Of a stretch of DNA of 35,787 nt, positions 18,789-29,117 are shown piece after piece. A model generated the notes under the pieces. The model saw only the letters and a program-made list of their open reading frames with translations, was not told where the DNA came from and ran no database searches. The DNA is from Gemmatimonadota bacterium (GTDB taxonomy: Bacteria > Gemmatimonadota > Gemmatimonadetes > Longimicrobiales > Gaopeijiaceae), in NCBI GenBank assembly GCA_022561145.1, contig JADFRS010000019.1, forward strand, positions 1-35,787, given 5' to 3'. The translations under genes were made by a program, and so were the position numbers. Within the stretch, counting starts at the first letter, position 1, and each line of letters opens with the position of its first letter.

Positions 18789-19178
18789 TTACTCCTCCAT
18801 CTCCACGCTCTCGATGATGATCGTGTTCATGCCGGCGCGCTTGATGACTTTGCCCGTCACGCGAACGGTATGCTCGGCATGCGGCTTGAGAAGCTCGTTG
18901 GCGCTGGTGCCCGGCATGCCAGCACTGACAGGCAGGTAGAAAGTGCCGTCAGCCGTAAGCAATCCGAGCGGAATGCCGTTGTCCGCGCACACCTGGGAGC
19001 ACATGCGATGATCATCGCCGCTCAGGTTGTACACGACCTTGCAGGACAGGTCCACCACCGTAGCGGTGAAGCTCACGTCCTCGGCATCCTCGGCCATTTG
19101 CATCATCTGCGCCGAAGCGGGCATGGCCGAGAGGGCCAGCACGCCGAGCGAGAGAACGGTCAACGCAAGTTTGCGCAT
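18789..19178 (-). CDS. Secreted small protein with conserved Cys/His pattern, probable metal- or redox-related
   Basis: Signal peptide MRKLALTVLSLGVLALSAMPASAQ; FTATVVDLSCKVVYNLSGDDHRMCSQVCADNGIPLGLL. Confidence 0.7.
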   Translation of the reverse strand: MRKLALTVLSLGVLALSAMPASAQMMQMAEDAEDVSFTATVVDLSCKVVYNLSGDDHRMCSQVCADNGIPLGLLTADGTFYLPVSAGMPGTSANELLKPHAEHTVRVTGKVIKRAGMNTIIIESVEMEE

Positions 19179-19304
19179 TAGAACTACCTCCAATTGCGAA
19201 TAAGTGACGCTAAAAATCCGGACCGTGCGTCCGGTCTCCGAACAAACAACTCGAACACGGCTCCATGGGTTCCTGGGAGGGCACCCGGTCCGTGATTTTC
19301 TCGA

Positions 19305-19883
19305 TCAATGCTCATCTTGCCCGCCGTGGCCAGAGTGCGCCTGGGTCCCGGTGTGATCCGGCGCCTCCTCGACCTCGAGGCGAGTTCCGTGCTCGTGGCC
19401 GGCCCCCTCTTCACTTGGCTCCGCCACGAATTCGAAGGAGGCGGCGTCGACTCCGACGCCGAGGTTCACATAGATCTGCCAAACACCGTCCATCATGATG
19501 GGCGCCGACACCGTGTAGTCGCCGCTCGCCATGCGGTGGGCCGCGTAGCGCCGGATGCCCATCATCGGCATCTCGGGCGACACGATGTCGATCGACACTG
19601 GGATGGAGTCGGGCACTTCCCAGCCAAACGCGAGGTGGAAGCTCGTGTCACCGACGCGCACCGGATAGGGCTCGACCGTGACCGTCACCGGGACGCCACT
19701 CGCCGACATGGCCTCCCAAATGGCGGGGTTCGCAGCCTCAACGGCGCTCGCCGCCTCCGATGCTGCGGCGCCACCCTCGATGTCGCCCGGGCCGCACCCG
19801 GAAGCGTGCACCGTGAGCCCCGCGAACAGAACTAATCCAGCGAGCTTGATATGCGGTTTTCCCATGGCATCCGTTGAACGCAT
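19305..19883 (-). CDS. Lipoprotein, YtkA/FixH-like domain with His-rich C-terminal tail
   Basis: Cys after signal-like segment (LTVHASGCG); VTVTVEPYPVRVGDTSFHLAF...DGVWQIYVNLG; tail HEHGTRLEVEEAPDHTGTQAHSGHGGQDEH. Confidence 0.65.
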   Translation of the reverse strand: MRSTDAMGKPHIKLAGLVLFAGLTVHASGCGPGDIEGGAAASEAASAVEAANPAIWEAMSASGVPVTVTVEPYPVRVGDTSFHLAFGWEVPDSIPVSIDIVSPEMPMMGIRRYAAHRMASGDYTVSAPIMMDGVWQIYVNLGVGVDAASFEFVAEPSEEGAGHEHGTRLEVEEAPDHTGTQAHSGHGGQDEH

Positions 19884-19975
19884 GGGGGGGATTCGGGGTT
19901 CCCATATTTGGTACGAGGTATGGAGTCTTGGGTGCTGCGGTGGGATCGGCTAATGCGCCCCGGCGGGCGGAGGGC

Positions 19976-20437
19976 TCAGTATCGTTGTTGGAGATCGTTA
20001 CGCTCGACCAGAATACGTCGCATCGACAGGGCATCCCGCAGGGCAATGCGGAGGAATTTCGCCTCGACGGGCTTGACCAGATAGGTGCGCGCACCCGCTT
20101 CGAGACACTCCAGCGCGATGTCCGGATCGTCCACGCCGGTCATCATGACAACGGCCATTTCGGGGTCGCGTTGAAGCGCCCAACTGAGGAACTCGACGCC
20201 CTTCATGCGGGGGAGCTCGATGTCGAGCAGGAGTGCGTCGAACCGCTTAGAGGCAAGCCACGTATCCGCTTCTTCGGCGGATGCGGCGGTGCGAACGGAG
20301 TAGCCGAACTGGGTCACGAGCCGCTCCATCGTCTGGCGGACGTCGGGCTCGTCATCCACTGCCAACAGCTCTGCGTGGGCGGGGGAAGTACTGACCAGTT
20401 TCTGCCACCCGAGACGGTTGCGGTGGAGTGCGATCAT
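19976..20437 (-). CDS. Stand-alone response regulator receiver-domain protein
   Basis: LLAVDDEPDVRQTMERLVTQFGYSVRTAASAEEADTWLASKRFDALLLDIELPRMKGVEFL...VMMTGVDDPDIALECLEAGARTYLVKPVE. Confidence 0.9.
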   Translation of the reverse strand: MIALHRNRLGWQKLVSTSPAHAELLAVDDEPDVRQTMERLVTQFGYSVRTAASAEEADTWLASKRFDALLLDIELPRMKGVEFLSWALQRDPEMAVVMMTGVDDPDIALECLEAGARTYLVKPVEAKFLRIALRDALSMRRILVERNDLQQRY

Positions 20438-20444
20438 GGTGTTT

Positions 20445-20861
20445 TCACCGTCTGGGCGCCCGTTCCAGGTCCTCCATCTTCCACAACTCGTTGATCAGCC
20501 GGTTCGCCTGGTCACTGAGTTCGCCCGGAGCTTGGGCCTTGGAACGCTCCTCTTCGGCAAGCTGCTCCGGCGTCGTATGGGCGCTGAGCCCCACGTAGCC
20601 ACCGACACCCCCCGCAGCGAGCAGAGCACACGCGAAGCCGACCTGGATACGCCGAGCCCTCTTCCTCCGCTGTGTCTCGACCTTGGCTTGTCGAGCCCAA
20701 TGCTCAAGGTCGCTCACGCCGGGGATCACAGCGTAACGCTCGCTCTCTTTCTTCGAGCGCAAGGTCTGTTTCTTGGGTCCCCCGGGGTAGCTTCCGGAAA
20801 TCGTGATCACGCCGATGCTTCCGTTCCAGTCGTGCTCTCGTGGCTTGGACACGCCGCTCAC
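20445..20861 (-). CDS. Hypothetical single-pass membrane protein, likely co-transcribed with response regulator
   Basis: Basic segment RRKRARRIQ then TM IQVGFACALLAAGGVGGYVGL; ends 8 nt before the receiver gene. Confidence 0.6.
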   Translation of the reverse strand: MSGVSKPREHDWNGSIGVITISGSYPGGPKKQTLRSKKESERYAVIPGVSDLEHWARQAKVETQRRKRARRIQVGFACALLAAGGVGGYVGLSAHTTPEQLAEEERSKAQAPGELSDQANRLINELWKMEDLERAPRR

Positions 20862-20949
20862 AGGCGCTCGTGGACCTGCCTCTGCCCCCCTGGCGAGACC
20901 CTGGTCACGATGCCACTCCTATGAGGATCGGCGGCGCGAAACCAGGACT

Positions 20950-21407
20950 TTAGTCGCGCGGATCGCCCATGAGGGCGTCTTCGACCGCTTCGGAGAGTTG
21001 ATCGAGCGAAAAGGGCTTGGGCAGGAAGGGCTCCGGCGGAGAGGATAGTTCACGCCCGAGTTCACGCGAAGCGTACCCGGACATGAACAAAAACTTCAAG
21101 TCGGGCCGGGACTGCTCGAGGATCTCGACCATCTCTATGCCGGTCAGGCCGGGCATTACGATGTCCGTGAGCACCAGATCGACGTCGGTGCCCCGGTCCA
21201 GAACGAACTCCAGCGCCACGCGCGCGTCCGGAGCGGAATGCACTTCGTATCCGAGCTTGGCGAGCAGGCGACCGTGACCTTACGCACGGTCTCCTCATCC
21301 TCGACCACCAGAATGGTTATCGGTGTGCCTATGTCCGTTCTCCCCGCCTCAATATGCTCAGCCCCGCGCCAAACGAACTCGGCGTCGAAATCGCGTTCGT
21401 AGAAGTT
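20950..21407 (-). pseudogene. Receiver-domain (response regulator or hybrid kinase C-terminus) fragment with frameshift
   Basis: ITILVVEDEETVRKVT in the frame of the tkt stop, then after about 21268-21280 RLLAKLGYEVHSAPDARVALEFVLDRGTDVDLVLTDIVMPGLTGIEMVEIL...FLPKPFSLDQL in another frame. Confidence 0.8.
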
Positions 21408-23450
21408 CTATGCCAAAGACTCATGGCGGTTCTTTTCTAGCAGACTTCGTGCCGTTCCAGCCACCTTCTCGGCCGTGATGTCGAACTCGGCGTACAGCGT
21501 CGGCGATGGAGCCGAAGCTCCGAAATGGTCGATTCCTACGGCTCCGCCGTTGTCTCCCACCCACCGTGCCCACCCGTGCGTACTGCCTGCTTCCACGGCC
21601 ACACGCACGGCCGTTGATGTGAGCACCTCGTCGCGATAGGCCTGGGACTGGGCACAGAAGAGGTGCCAGCTCGCCATGCTCACAACCCGAGTAGGGACTC
21701 CGTCCGACTCCAGGGCGTCCCGCGCTTCTACCGCGAGCTGAACCTCGGACCCGCTTGCGATCAGGACCAGGTCGGGTGTGCCTCCCGTTGCCTCCGCCAG
21801 GATGTACGCACCCTTGGCCAGGCATTCCGCAGCGTCTCCGGTGCGCACCAGCGCGGGCACCTTTTGCCGCGTGAGGGACAGGAACGAAGGCCCGTCGGTG
21901 CGCGCCATCGCCGCGCGCCAGGCCTCCACGGTCTCTGCAGGATCGGCCGGCCTCAAGTCCATCAAGTTCGGAATGGCTCGCAGTGACATGAGGTGCTCGA
22001 CGGGCTGGTGGGTCGGACCATCCTCACCCAGGCCGATGCTGTCGTGCGTAAAGACGTATATGACCGGCAGTCCCATCATTGCGGCCAGACGGATGGACGG
22101 TCTCATGTAGTCCGAAAAGATGAGGAACGTGCCACCGAACGGCCTCACACCGCCGTGAAGCGCCATGCCGTTCATGATGGCGGCCATCGCGTGCTCCCTC
22201 ACGCCGAAGTGGATCACTCGACCATCCGGCGATTCCGGCAGCAGCGGATCTGCGCCTACTATATCCGTCTTGTTGGACGGCCCCAGGTCGGCGGATCCCC
22301 CGATCAGGCCCGGAACGCCGGCAGCCAATCCCTGGAGCACCTTCCCGGAGGACGAGCGAGTGGCGTCGGCCTCCCCGTCCAGATTGGGGATCTCGTCGTC
22401 CCAACCCACCGGGAGGCGTCCGGCCATGGCGCCCTCGAGCTCGGCAGCGAGGTCGGGGTGTGCACCCTCGTATGCTGCCCACCGCTCGGCCCACTCGCCC
22501 TCCTGGCGGGCTCCACTGGCAATGGCGCGCCGCCACACTTCGAGCGCTTCGTCCGGAATGTGGAACGGCTCGGTTGAGGGGTAACCGAGATTCTCCTTGG
22601 TGGCGGCCACCTCGTCCTCACCGAGAGCTGCGCCGTGGGTGCTGTGATGACCCACCTTGTTGGGGCTGCCCTCCGCGATGCGGGTGCTCACCGAAATGAA
22701 CGAAGGCCTTCCATGTTCCTTCTTTGCGGCCTCCATCGCCCCATTCAGCGCCTCCAGGTCGGTTCCGTCATCCACCGTCTGGACGTGCCAGCCATAGCTC
22801 CGAAATCGATCCGCCTGGTTCGTCGAGCAGGCCAGGTCGGTACTGCCCTCGATCGTGATGCGGTTGTCGTCGAAGAGCCAGATCAACCGCCCGAGCTTCT
22901 GATGCCCGGCGAAAGCGGCCGTCTCGTGCGAAATCCCCTCCATGAGATCGCCGTCCGAGCAGATCGCCCAGGTGTGGTGGCCGACGATGTCGTGCCCGGG
23001 GCGGTTGTACCGTTTTGCGAGCCAGCGTTCGGCCATGGCCATGCCGACGGAGTTCGCGATGCCCTGCCCGAGCGGCCCTGTGGTGGTCTCGACTCCCGGA
23101 GTGTGTCCCGCTTCGGGGTGGCCGGGCGTGCGCGACCCCCACTGGCGGAAATCCGCCAGTTCCTCCAGCGGGAGATCGTATCCCGTCAGATGCAGAAGCG
23201 AGTAAAGCAACATCGAAGCGTGTCCGGGAGAAAGAACGAACCGATCCCTGTCCAGCCAACCCGGATTCGCCGGATTATGCCGAAGGTGCCTCGTAAAGAG
23301 CAGGTACCCGAGGGGTGCTAAGCCCATGGGCGCCCCTGGGTGTCCACAGTTGGCCTTCTGCACCGCATCCATCGATAGGACACGCACCACATTTATGCAA
23401 AGTTGATCCAGCTCCGGGTTCACCTCCCTGGGCGTTTCAAGCATCGGCAC
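21408..23450 (-). CDS. tkt: Transketolase
   Basis: [107 protein letters not shown]. Confidence 0.97.
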   Translation of the reverse strand: MPMLETPREVNPELDQLCINVVRVLSMDAVQKANCGHPGAPMGLAPLGYLLFTRHLRHNPANPGWLDRDRFVLSPGHASMLLYSLLHLTGYDLPLEELADFRQWGSRTPGHPEAGHTPGVETTTGPLGQGIANSVGMAMAERWLAKRYNRPGHDIVGHHTWAICSDGDLMEGISHETAAFAGHQKLGRLIWLFDDNRITIEGSTDLACSTNQADRFRSYGWHVQTVDDGTDLEALNGAMEAAKKEHGRPSFISVSTRIAEGSPNKVGHHSTHGAALGEDEVAATKENLGYPSTEPFHIPDEALEVWRRAIASGARQEGEWAERWAAYEGAHPDLAAELEGAMAGRLPVGWDDEIPNLDGEADATRSSSGKVLQGLAAGVPGLIGGSADLGPSNKTDIVGADPLLPESPDGRVIHFGVREHAMAAIMNGMALHGGVRPFGGTFLIFSDYMRPSIRLAAMMGLPVIYVFTHDSIGLGEDGPTHQPVEHLMSLRAIPNLMDLRPADPAETVEAWRAAMARTDGPSFLSLTRQKVPALVRTGDAAECLAKGAYILAEATGGTPDLVLIASGSEVQLAVEARDALESDGVPTRVVSMASWHLFCAQSQAYRDEVLTSTAVRVAVEAGSTHGWARWVGDNGGAVGIDHFGASAPSPTLYAEFDITAEKVAGTARSLLEKNRHESLA

Positions 23451-25947
23451 TCCCCACTACAAAGTTAAGCAGCCGGTTAGGCACATAAATCGCTCGTCTC
23501 ACGATGCCCTCATCGAGATAACGGGCCACGTTTTCCTCTTTCCGGGCCAGCTCTTCGGCCATCTCCTGGCTCATGCCCATGGGCCCGCGCACAGTGCCCC
23601 GCAGCTTGCCATTTACCTGCACCGCGACCTCGACGGACGACTCCTTCGCCTTTTCCGGATCGTGCTCCGGCCAGTTCTTTCCGAAGATGGTCCCTTCTTT
23701 CCCGAGTCGGCTCCATAACTCTTCGGCGATGTGCGGTGCGAACGGTGCGGTCAGCACGACCAATGGCTCGACTTCGGCACGGACCGCCGTGCGGCCACCG
23801 GCCCTGACGCTGTTGAGGTACTCCATGAGTGCAGCGATAGCGGTGTTGTACTGGAGCGTGGGGATTTGGTCCGTGACCTGGGCGATTGTCTGGTGGAGCT
23901 TCCGTTCGACGTCCGGGTCAGGCGTCCCGTCTTCGGCGTTGACCACAGTGTCCCACAGCCGGTGCAGGAACCCGTGCGGGCCCTGGATACCTTCGTCGCG
24001 GTAGTCACCGCCCTCCTCGAAGGGCCCCAGGAACATCAGGTAGGTCCGAAGCGTGTCTGCGCCATACTGTTCGATGATCTGGTCTGGGACGACCACGTTG
24101 CCCTTGCTCTTGGACATCTTGGCGCCCTCACGAATGATCAATCCGTGGGCCCGAAACCGCACGAACGGCTCATCGAACTCGACGTGCCCCAGGTCGTGCA
24201 GCGCCATCGTAATGAAGCGCGCGTAGAGCAGGTGCAGCACGGCGTGCTCGTTCCCGCCGATGTAGCAATCCACCGGGAGCCAGGTACGCGTGATGTCCTC
24301 GTCCATCGCCTTGTCGCCGGAGTCCGTGGACGGATAGCGAAGGAAATACCAAGAACTGTCCAAGAACGTATCGGACACGTCCGTCTCCCGGCGTGCGCCC
24401 GCGCCGCACTCCGGGCATTCCGTGCGATACCACTCTTCTACACGAGCCAGCGGGCTCACTCCGGAATCATCGGGCTTGAAGTCCTCCACACGCGGCAGGA
24501 CGACGGGCAGATCTTCCTCCGGTACGGGGACCGCCCCGCAGTCATCGCAGTAGATGATCGGAATCGGCGGCCCCCAGTATCGCTGACGTGAGATGCACCA
24601 ATCGTGAATCCTGAAGTTGACCTGGGCCTCGGCCAACTCCCGCCCGGCGAGCCACTCCACGATGGCGGGTTTGGCATCGGCCACGGGGATTCCGTCGAAG
24701 TGCTCCGAATTCACCAGGGAGCCGTCTCCCTGATAGGCCTCGTCCAGCGGCGTGTCGGCGTCCTCGCCCGGGGCAGCCACGACCCGCCGAATCGTGAGCC
24801 CGAACGCGGAAGCGAACTCGAAGTCCCGCTGATCATGCCCCGGCACAGCCATAATGGCGCCTGTGCCGTAGCCCATCAGGACGTAATCGGCGATCCAGAT
24901 CGGAATGGGCTCGCCCGTGGCCGGGTTGAGGCAATAGCCACCGGTGAAAATGCCCGTCTTGTCCTTTTCCGTCTTCTGGCGTGCGACCAGGTCCGTCTTC
25001 GTGGCGAGCTCGCGGTACTCACGGATGGCGTCCGCCTGTTCGGGGGCGGTGACTTCATCCACCAGCGGATGCTCCGGCGACAGAACCATATAGGTGGCGC
25101 CGAAAACCGTATCTGGCCGCGTCGTGAAGACACCGATTTGCTTCGCGTCGGCTGGGAGTGCGTCCGCGGCGACGGTCATCGTATCACCGACGCCCGCAGT
25201 CACATCGCCCGGCGAAAGGATGGGAAAGCGCAGCAGCGCTCCCTCGCTCCGGCCGATCCAATTGACCTGAGCCTTTCTGGTCGAGTCCGACCAGTCGAGG
25301 TGGTCCAGATTGTCCAGGAGCTTCGCGGCGTACTTGGTGATCTTGAAGAACCACTGCGCGATCGTGCGCTGCTCGACGGGGGTGTCGCAGCGCTCACATG
25401 TCCCGGCGATCACCTGCTCGTTGGCCAGCACCGTCATGCAGGATGGGCACCAGTTGACCGGGGCTTCCTTCCGTTCGGCGAGGCCAGCCTTGAACAGTTG
25501 GAGGAAGATCCACTGCGTCCAGCGATAGTAAGCCGGGTCCGTCGTGTCGACCGAGTGGTCCCAATCGAACATGCCACCGATACGCCGGAGCTGCCGCGTG
25601 AAGTTCGCCACGTTGCTCGGGATCAGATCCATCGGGTGAATGCCCTGCTTCAGGGCGAAGTTCTCCGAGTGGATCCCGAATGCGTCGAACCCGATCGGCT
25701 CGAACACGGTGTGTCCCGTCAACCTCCGGAAACGGCCATGAACGTCAGCGCCCGTGAACGCGTAGATATTCCCGACGTGCAGCCCCTCGGCGGATGGGTA
25801 GGGGAACATCATCAGGTTGTAGTAGGGGCGGTCGGGCGCTCGCAGGTCGTCCTGCGTAAAGCGGTTCGTGCCCTGTTTTTCCCAGCTCTCCTGCCATTTT
25901 GCTTCAACTTCGGCGGGTGAGTAGCCGGTTGGGGGGTCGGTGCTCAT
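23437..25947 (-). CDS. leuS: Leucyl-tRNA synthetase (likely start [18 protein letters not shown] at 25947)
   Basis: [45 protein letters not shown] (HIGH-type site); [12 protein letters not shown]1 editing domain; 14-nt overlap with tkt start. Confidence 0.97.
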   Translation of the reverse strand: MSTDPPTGYSPAEVEAKWQESWEKQGTNRFTQDDLRAPDRPYYNLMMFPYPSAEGLHVGNIYAFTGADVHGRFRRLTGHTVFEPIGFDAFGIHSENFALKQGIHPMDLIPSNVANFTRQLRRIGGMFDWDHSVDTTDPAYYRWTQWIFLQLFKAGLAERKEAPVNWCPSCMTVLANEQVIAGTCERCDTPVEQRTIAQWFFKITKYAAKLLDNLDHLDWSDSTRKAQVNWIGRSEGALLRFPILSPGDVTAGVGDTMTVAADALPADAKQIGVFTTRPDTVFGATYMVLSPEHPLVDEVTAPEQADAIREYRELATKTDLVARQKTEKDKTGIFTGGYCLNPATGEPIPIWIADYVLMGYGTGAIMAVPGHDQRDFEFASAFGLTIRRVVAAPGEDADTPLDEAYQGDGSLVNSEHFDGIPVADAKPAIVEWLAGRELAEAQVNFRIHDWCISRQRYWGPPIPIIYCDDCGAVPVPEEDLPVVLPRVEDFKPDDSGVSPLARVEEWYRTECPECGAGARRETDVSDTFLDSSWYFLRYPSTDSGDKAMDEDITRTWLPVDCYIGGNEHAVLHLLYARFITMALHDLGHVEFDEPFVRFRAHGLIIREGAKMSKSKGNVVVPDQIIEQYGADTLRTYLMFLGPFEEGGDYRDEGIQGPHGFLHRLWDTVVNAEDGTPDPDVERKLHQTIAQVTDQIPTLQYNTAIAALMEYLNSVRAGGRTAVRAEVEPLVVLTAPFAPHIAEELWSRLGKEGTIFGKNWPEHDPEKAKESSVEVAVQVNGKLRGTVRGPMGMSQEMAEELARKEENVARYLDEGIVRRAIYVPNRLLNFVVGSADA

Positions 25948-26061
25948 GTTCGTGTGTTTCGGTGGAGGCCAGCTCCAGCCGCGGAGGTCAAGAATCGGAA
26001 TCCACACAACCTACAAGATGCGACCCTCCTGTACAACGGACGAATTTGAGTTTAGGCCGGG

Positions 26062-26084
26062 GCTCCGAGGGTGGCCCTCCGAGC
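26062..26084. other. Hairpin-forming inverted repeat between the MutS-like gene and leuS
   Basis: GCTCCGAGGG-TGG-CCCTCCGAGC, one C-C mismatch, flanked by GGCC/GGCC; no T-tract on either strand. Confidence 0.4.
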
Positions 26085-26111
26085 GGCCTTTGCGCTTGGG
26101 ATCAGGGTCGC

Positions 26112-28007
26112 TCACTCGGCCGCCTGGTGAGGGCCTCCGCCCGTTCGAGCCCCGTTGCCGTCGAGCCCGATCAGGCGCATCAGCTTGAGTGCGTTGGTGG
26201 AGTTCGCGATTCCTGGGCGAAGCTGGTAGTCGAACTGGAGCACCGCATCGTCCGAGGCCTCGCCGACCGCCTCCGTGAAGAAGACCGGGTGAGCCCGCGC
26301 CTTCAGGTCCTCGGCGTCGGCCAACGTGAGATCGTGCGTCGTGACGGCGCCGATCGCGCCGCTATCGAGCAGGTGTCGGATCACCTGACGAGCCGCGATT
26401 TGCCGTTCGGCCGTGTTCGTGCCGAGCAGGATCTCGTCCAGGAGGTAGAGCAAGTGGGATCCGGCGGTGCGACTCTCCGCGTGCGCCGCGTCGACGACCT
26501 CCTTGAGGCGCTTGAGTTCGGCCATGAAATAGGAGACGCCTTCCTCGATCGAGTCGCGGATACGCATACTCGTACGTAGCTCGAGGGGTGGCATCGAGAG
26601 CGAGCTCGCGCATGCCGGTGCGCCCGCTCCGGCCAGAACCGTGTTGAGGCCTATGGCCCGGAGAAGCGTGCTCTTCCCGGACATATTGGAGCCGGTTACC
26701 AGAAGGAACGTGTCGTGTGGACCGACGGTCACGTCGTTGGTAACGCACTTGGCCGTAGATAACAGGGGGTGCCCCAGCCCCTTGGCTGCGAGAACCGGCT
26801 CGGCGGACTCCTCAACCTGGGGGAATGTCCAGCCGGGGTGAGCGTGCGCGAGCCCGGCCAGGGCCGAGAGCGCGTCCGTGTCCCCGAGGCTGTCGAGCCA
26901 GGGCCGCAGATCCAGTCCACAGCGCTCTCGCCAGCGATCGAGGGCGGCATAAACGTGGATGTCCCAGAGCGTGAGAAGGTTCATCGGGAAGTGTAGGTCC
27001 GAAAGGCGGAGGTCCGACAACTCGATCCACCTGAACAGGCGCCTCAGCGCACCGGGTGCCGGCTCATGTCCCTCGGTCAGTCCATCACGTAGGCCGCGAA
27101 GATGCGGGCTCTCGAAGTCCTGCGCGGCGATCTCTTCAACCACCTCGGCATACCGCCTGAGTCCGGAGTCGCCCGACGACAAGCGCGCGAAGTCGCCCAA
27201 GATCCGCGTGCCCACATGACGCATGAGCACCAGGGTGGCGGCAATGGGCGGGATCCATAGGTAACCGACGACGCCCATGGCATGGAGCGTGATTGTCGAG
27301 ACGGTCAGAAACGGAAGCACCCACGACAGGATCCGGACGACCTTCTTGTCGCGCAGCCACACGGGCTCTTCCGCCCACGCCAATAAGCTCTCCAGCTCCT
27401 CGACGGTCACTGAACCGAGCATTCTTCCGCGAGCCGTGAGCGAATCGCGGAAGTCCAGCATTGGGGTCAGCTCGGCCACGGCTTCTTGGCGGGCCCGAAT
27501 TTCGGATGGGGAGGCCGGATCCATGAGCCATGCGCGCAGGGCTTGTATCCCAGGGCGGGTTCCCACGGCGCCGAGGAGCCCGATCAGTGAAGCGTGCCCG
27601 AACACGTCCAGATCATCGGCATACGGGTGGTCGATGGCCGGGGCGACGTCGAGCTCGTCCAGCTCATCCCACGCTCGGCGCAGCCGGGCGCCGGTCTGGT
27701 TGCTCACGTGCTCGAGTTGCGCTTGCCAGGCTTCCGCCCGCCTGACACGTGCGTGCCGATACATGAGCACCAGGAAGGCGTTCGCCAGGGCAAAACCGGC
27801 GATCAGCAGGGGGAGTGCGAGGCCCGGGAGCAGTGTCTGGCTGAGAACGACTAAGGTCGATCCTGCCAGAAAGAGGCTCATGCGCCAGTTGGATAGAGCG
27901 TGTGATTTCTGGGCAAGGGCTTCGCCCCGATCGTGCGCCGTGCGGGCTCTCTGTCGATAGGTCTCTTCCGGCCCGGCGGCCTCTACATCGTCTTGGTTGT
28001 CAGTCAC
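26112..28007 (-). CDS. MutS-family ATPase with N-terminal membrane helices (likely GTG start at 28007)
   Basis: TGSNMSGKSTLLRAIGLNTVLAGAGAPACAS Walker A; LLYLLDEILLGTNTAERQIAARQVIRHL Walker B; VTTHDLTLA; TM pair NWRMSLFLAGSTLVVLSQTLLPGLALPLLIAGFALANAFLVLMY. GTG gives an 8-nt overlap with the upstream stop. Confidence 0.88.
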   Translation of the reverse strand: MTDNQDDVEAAGPEETYRQRARTAHDRGEALAQKSHALSNWRMSLFLAGSTLVVLSQTLLPGLALPLLIAGFALANAFLVLMYRHARVRRAEAWQAQLEHVSNQTGARLRRAWDELDELDVAPAIDHPYADDLDVFGHASLIGLLGAVGTRPGIQALRAWLMDPASPSEIRARQEAVAELTPMLDFRDSLTARGRMLGSVTVEELESLLAWAEEPVWLRDKKVVRILSWVLPFLTVSTITLHAMGVVGYLWIPPIAATLVLMRHVGTRILGDFARLSSGDSGLRRYAEVVEEIAAQDFESPHLRGLRDGLTEGHEPAPGALRRLFRWIELSDLRLSDLHFPMNLLTLWDIHVYAALDRWRERCGLDLRPWLDSLGDTDALSALAGLAHAHPGWTFPQVEESAEPVLAAKGLGHPLLSTAKCVTNDVTVGPHDTFLLVTGSNMSGKSTLLRAIGLNTVLAGAGAPACASSLSMPPLELRTSMRIRDSIEEGVSYFMAELKRLKEVVDAAHAESRTAGSHLLYLLDEILLGTNTAERQIAARQVIRHLLDSGAIGAVTTHDLTLADAEDLKARAHPVFFTEAVGEASDDAVLQFDYQLRPGIANSTNALKLMRLIGLDGNGARTGGGPHQAAE

Positions 28008-29112
28008 GGGCTCCAGAGGTCTGTTGGGCCGTCGTTGCCACGGCCGTGGAGGGTAGGAGCTCGAACGGGTCGTCCGCCCCATGGGCCTCAGCCGCCAGGT
28101 AACGAACCGCTTCCTTCAGGCTGCCTTTTTCCTCCAAGAGGGTCTGGAAATCGGTCAGGCGGTGGTGATACCGCATGCGCGCCAGGATTATGGCGTTGTT
28201 CAACGGAACGCTCAAGAAATACTGGAAGGTGCTCACCTTGAAGGTGGGTTGAACCTCCTCCGCGAAAATCCTCCTGTACCGTGAGAAGATCTCGTCCCGG
28301 CCGGCGACCTTGCCCTCGTAGTCGAGGCTGTCGTTCGCGTAGAACGCCTCGATTTCACCGACGAAGGTATCCAAGAAGCGGGAGAAGGTCTGATCGTCGT
28401 CCCAGCGGGCCCTGGCCCGTTGGCACCAAACCGTGTCGGTGCCTCCACCCTCGCGTGAACAGAAGAAATCGGCCGCCGCCGCCCGCCCCACGAAACTGGC
28501 GAAGCTCTCGTTGAAGCGGACCTGACCGCTCACGAACAAATGGTTGTGCGAGAGCTCGTGCAGAACGGTCTCGACTACGTCCACCTCGTCGGCCCTCAGC
28601 ACGCTGGAGACGAGGGGGTCGGCGAACCACCCGAGGGTGCTGAACGCACCCGTGGGCCGGAGGTACGTGTCGAAGCCTTGTTCCTCGAGCTTCAGTTGTT
28701 CGTCCTTGGCGTCGCCCACGTCGAAGAAGCCCCGGTAGGGGATGCTGCCCACCACGGGAAACCACCACGTCTTCGACTCGAGCCGGTCACGGTGTGCGGC
28801 GGAGAGCACCAGCGCGAGAGTGTCTTTCTCGAGCTGCGAGAAGGTCGTGTAGGAGTCGCCCACGTCCAGCTGGAGTACGTCGATCGCGTAGCGCCGGGCC
28901 TCACGGACGAGCGTGAGCTTTCCACGCGTGCGCTCATCGGTCGCGGGATCCAGAATCACCTCGGGGAGGGGGCGGCGCGCCCTGAGGATCTTGGCCTCCG
29001 CGAGGCCGGCCTTGATCACGTAAATGGGTGAGCACGCGGAAGCGAGCGCTCCGCCCGCCAATGTGGCCAGAAGGAGCGCTCGAATCCAAGAAGTGCGGCT
29101 GGGCCGGCGCAA
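28000..29112 (-). CDS. Predicted aminopeptidase, DUF2265-like, lipoprotein
   Basis: LASACSPIYVIKAGLAEAKILRARRPL; VLHELSHNHLFVSGQVRFNESFASFVG (HExxH-type and E). Confidence 0.85.
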   Translation of the reverse strand: MRRPSRTSWIRALLLATLAGGALASACSPIYVIKAGLAEAKILRARRPLPEVILDPATDERTRGKLTLVREARRYAIDVLQLDVGDSYTTFSQLEKDTLALVLSAAHRDRLESKTWWFPVVGSIPYRGFFDVGDAKDEQLKLEEQGFDTYLRPTGAFSTLGWFADPLVSSVLRADEVDVVETVLHELSHNHLFVSGQVRFNESFASFVGRAAAADFFCSREGGGTDTVWCQRARARWDDDQTFSRFLDTFVGEIEAFYANDSLDYEGKVAGRDEIFSRYRRIFAEEVQPTFKVSTFQYFLSVPLNNAIILARMRYHHRLTDFQTLLEEKGSLKEAVRYLAAEAHGADDPFELLPSTAVATTAQQTSGARD

Positions 29113-29117
29113 GGTTG

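Noticed and set aside
24604-25920. 438 aa plus-strand ORF opposite leuS
   Set aside because: Shadow ORF with no recognisable domain; leuS on the minus strand is complete
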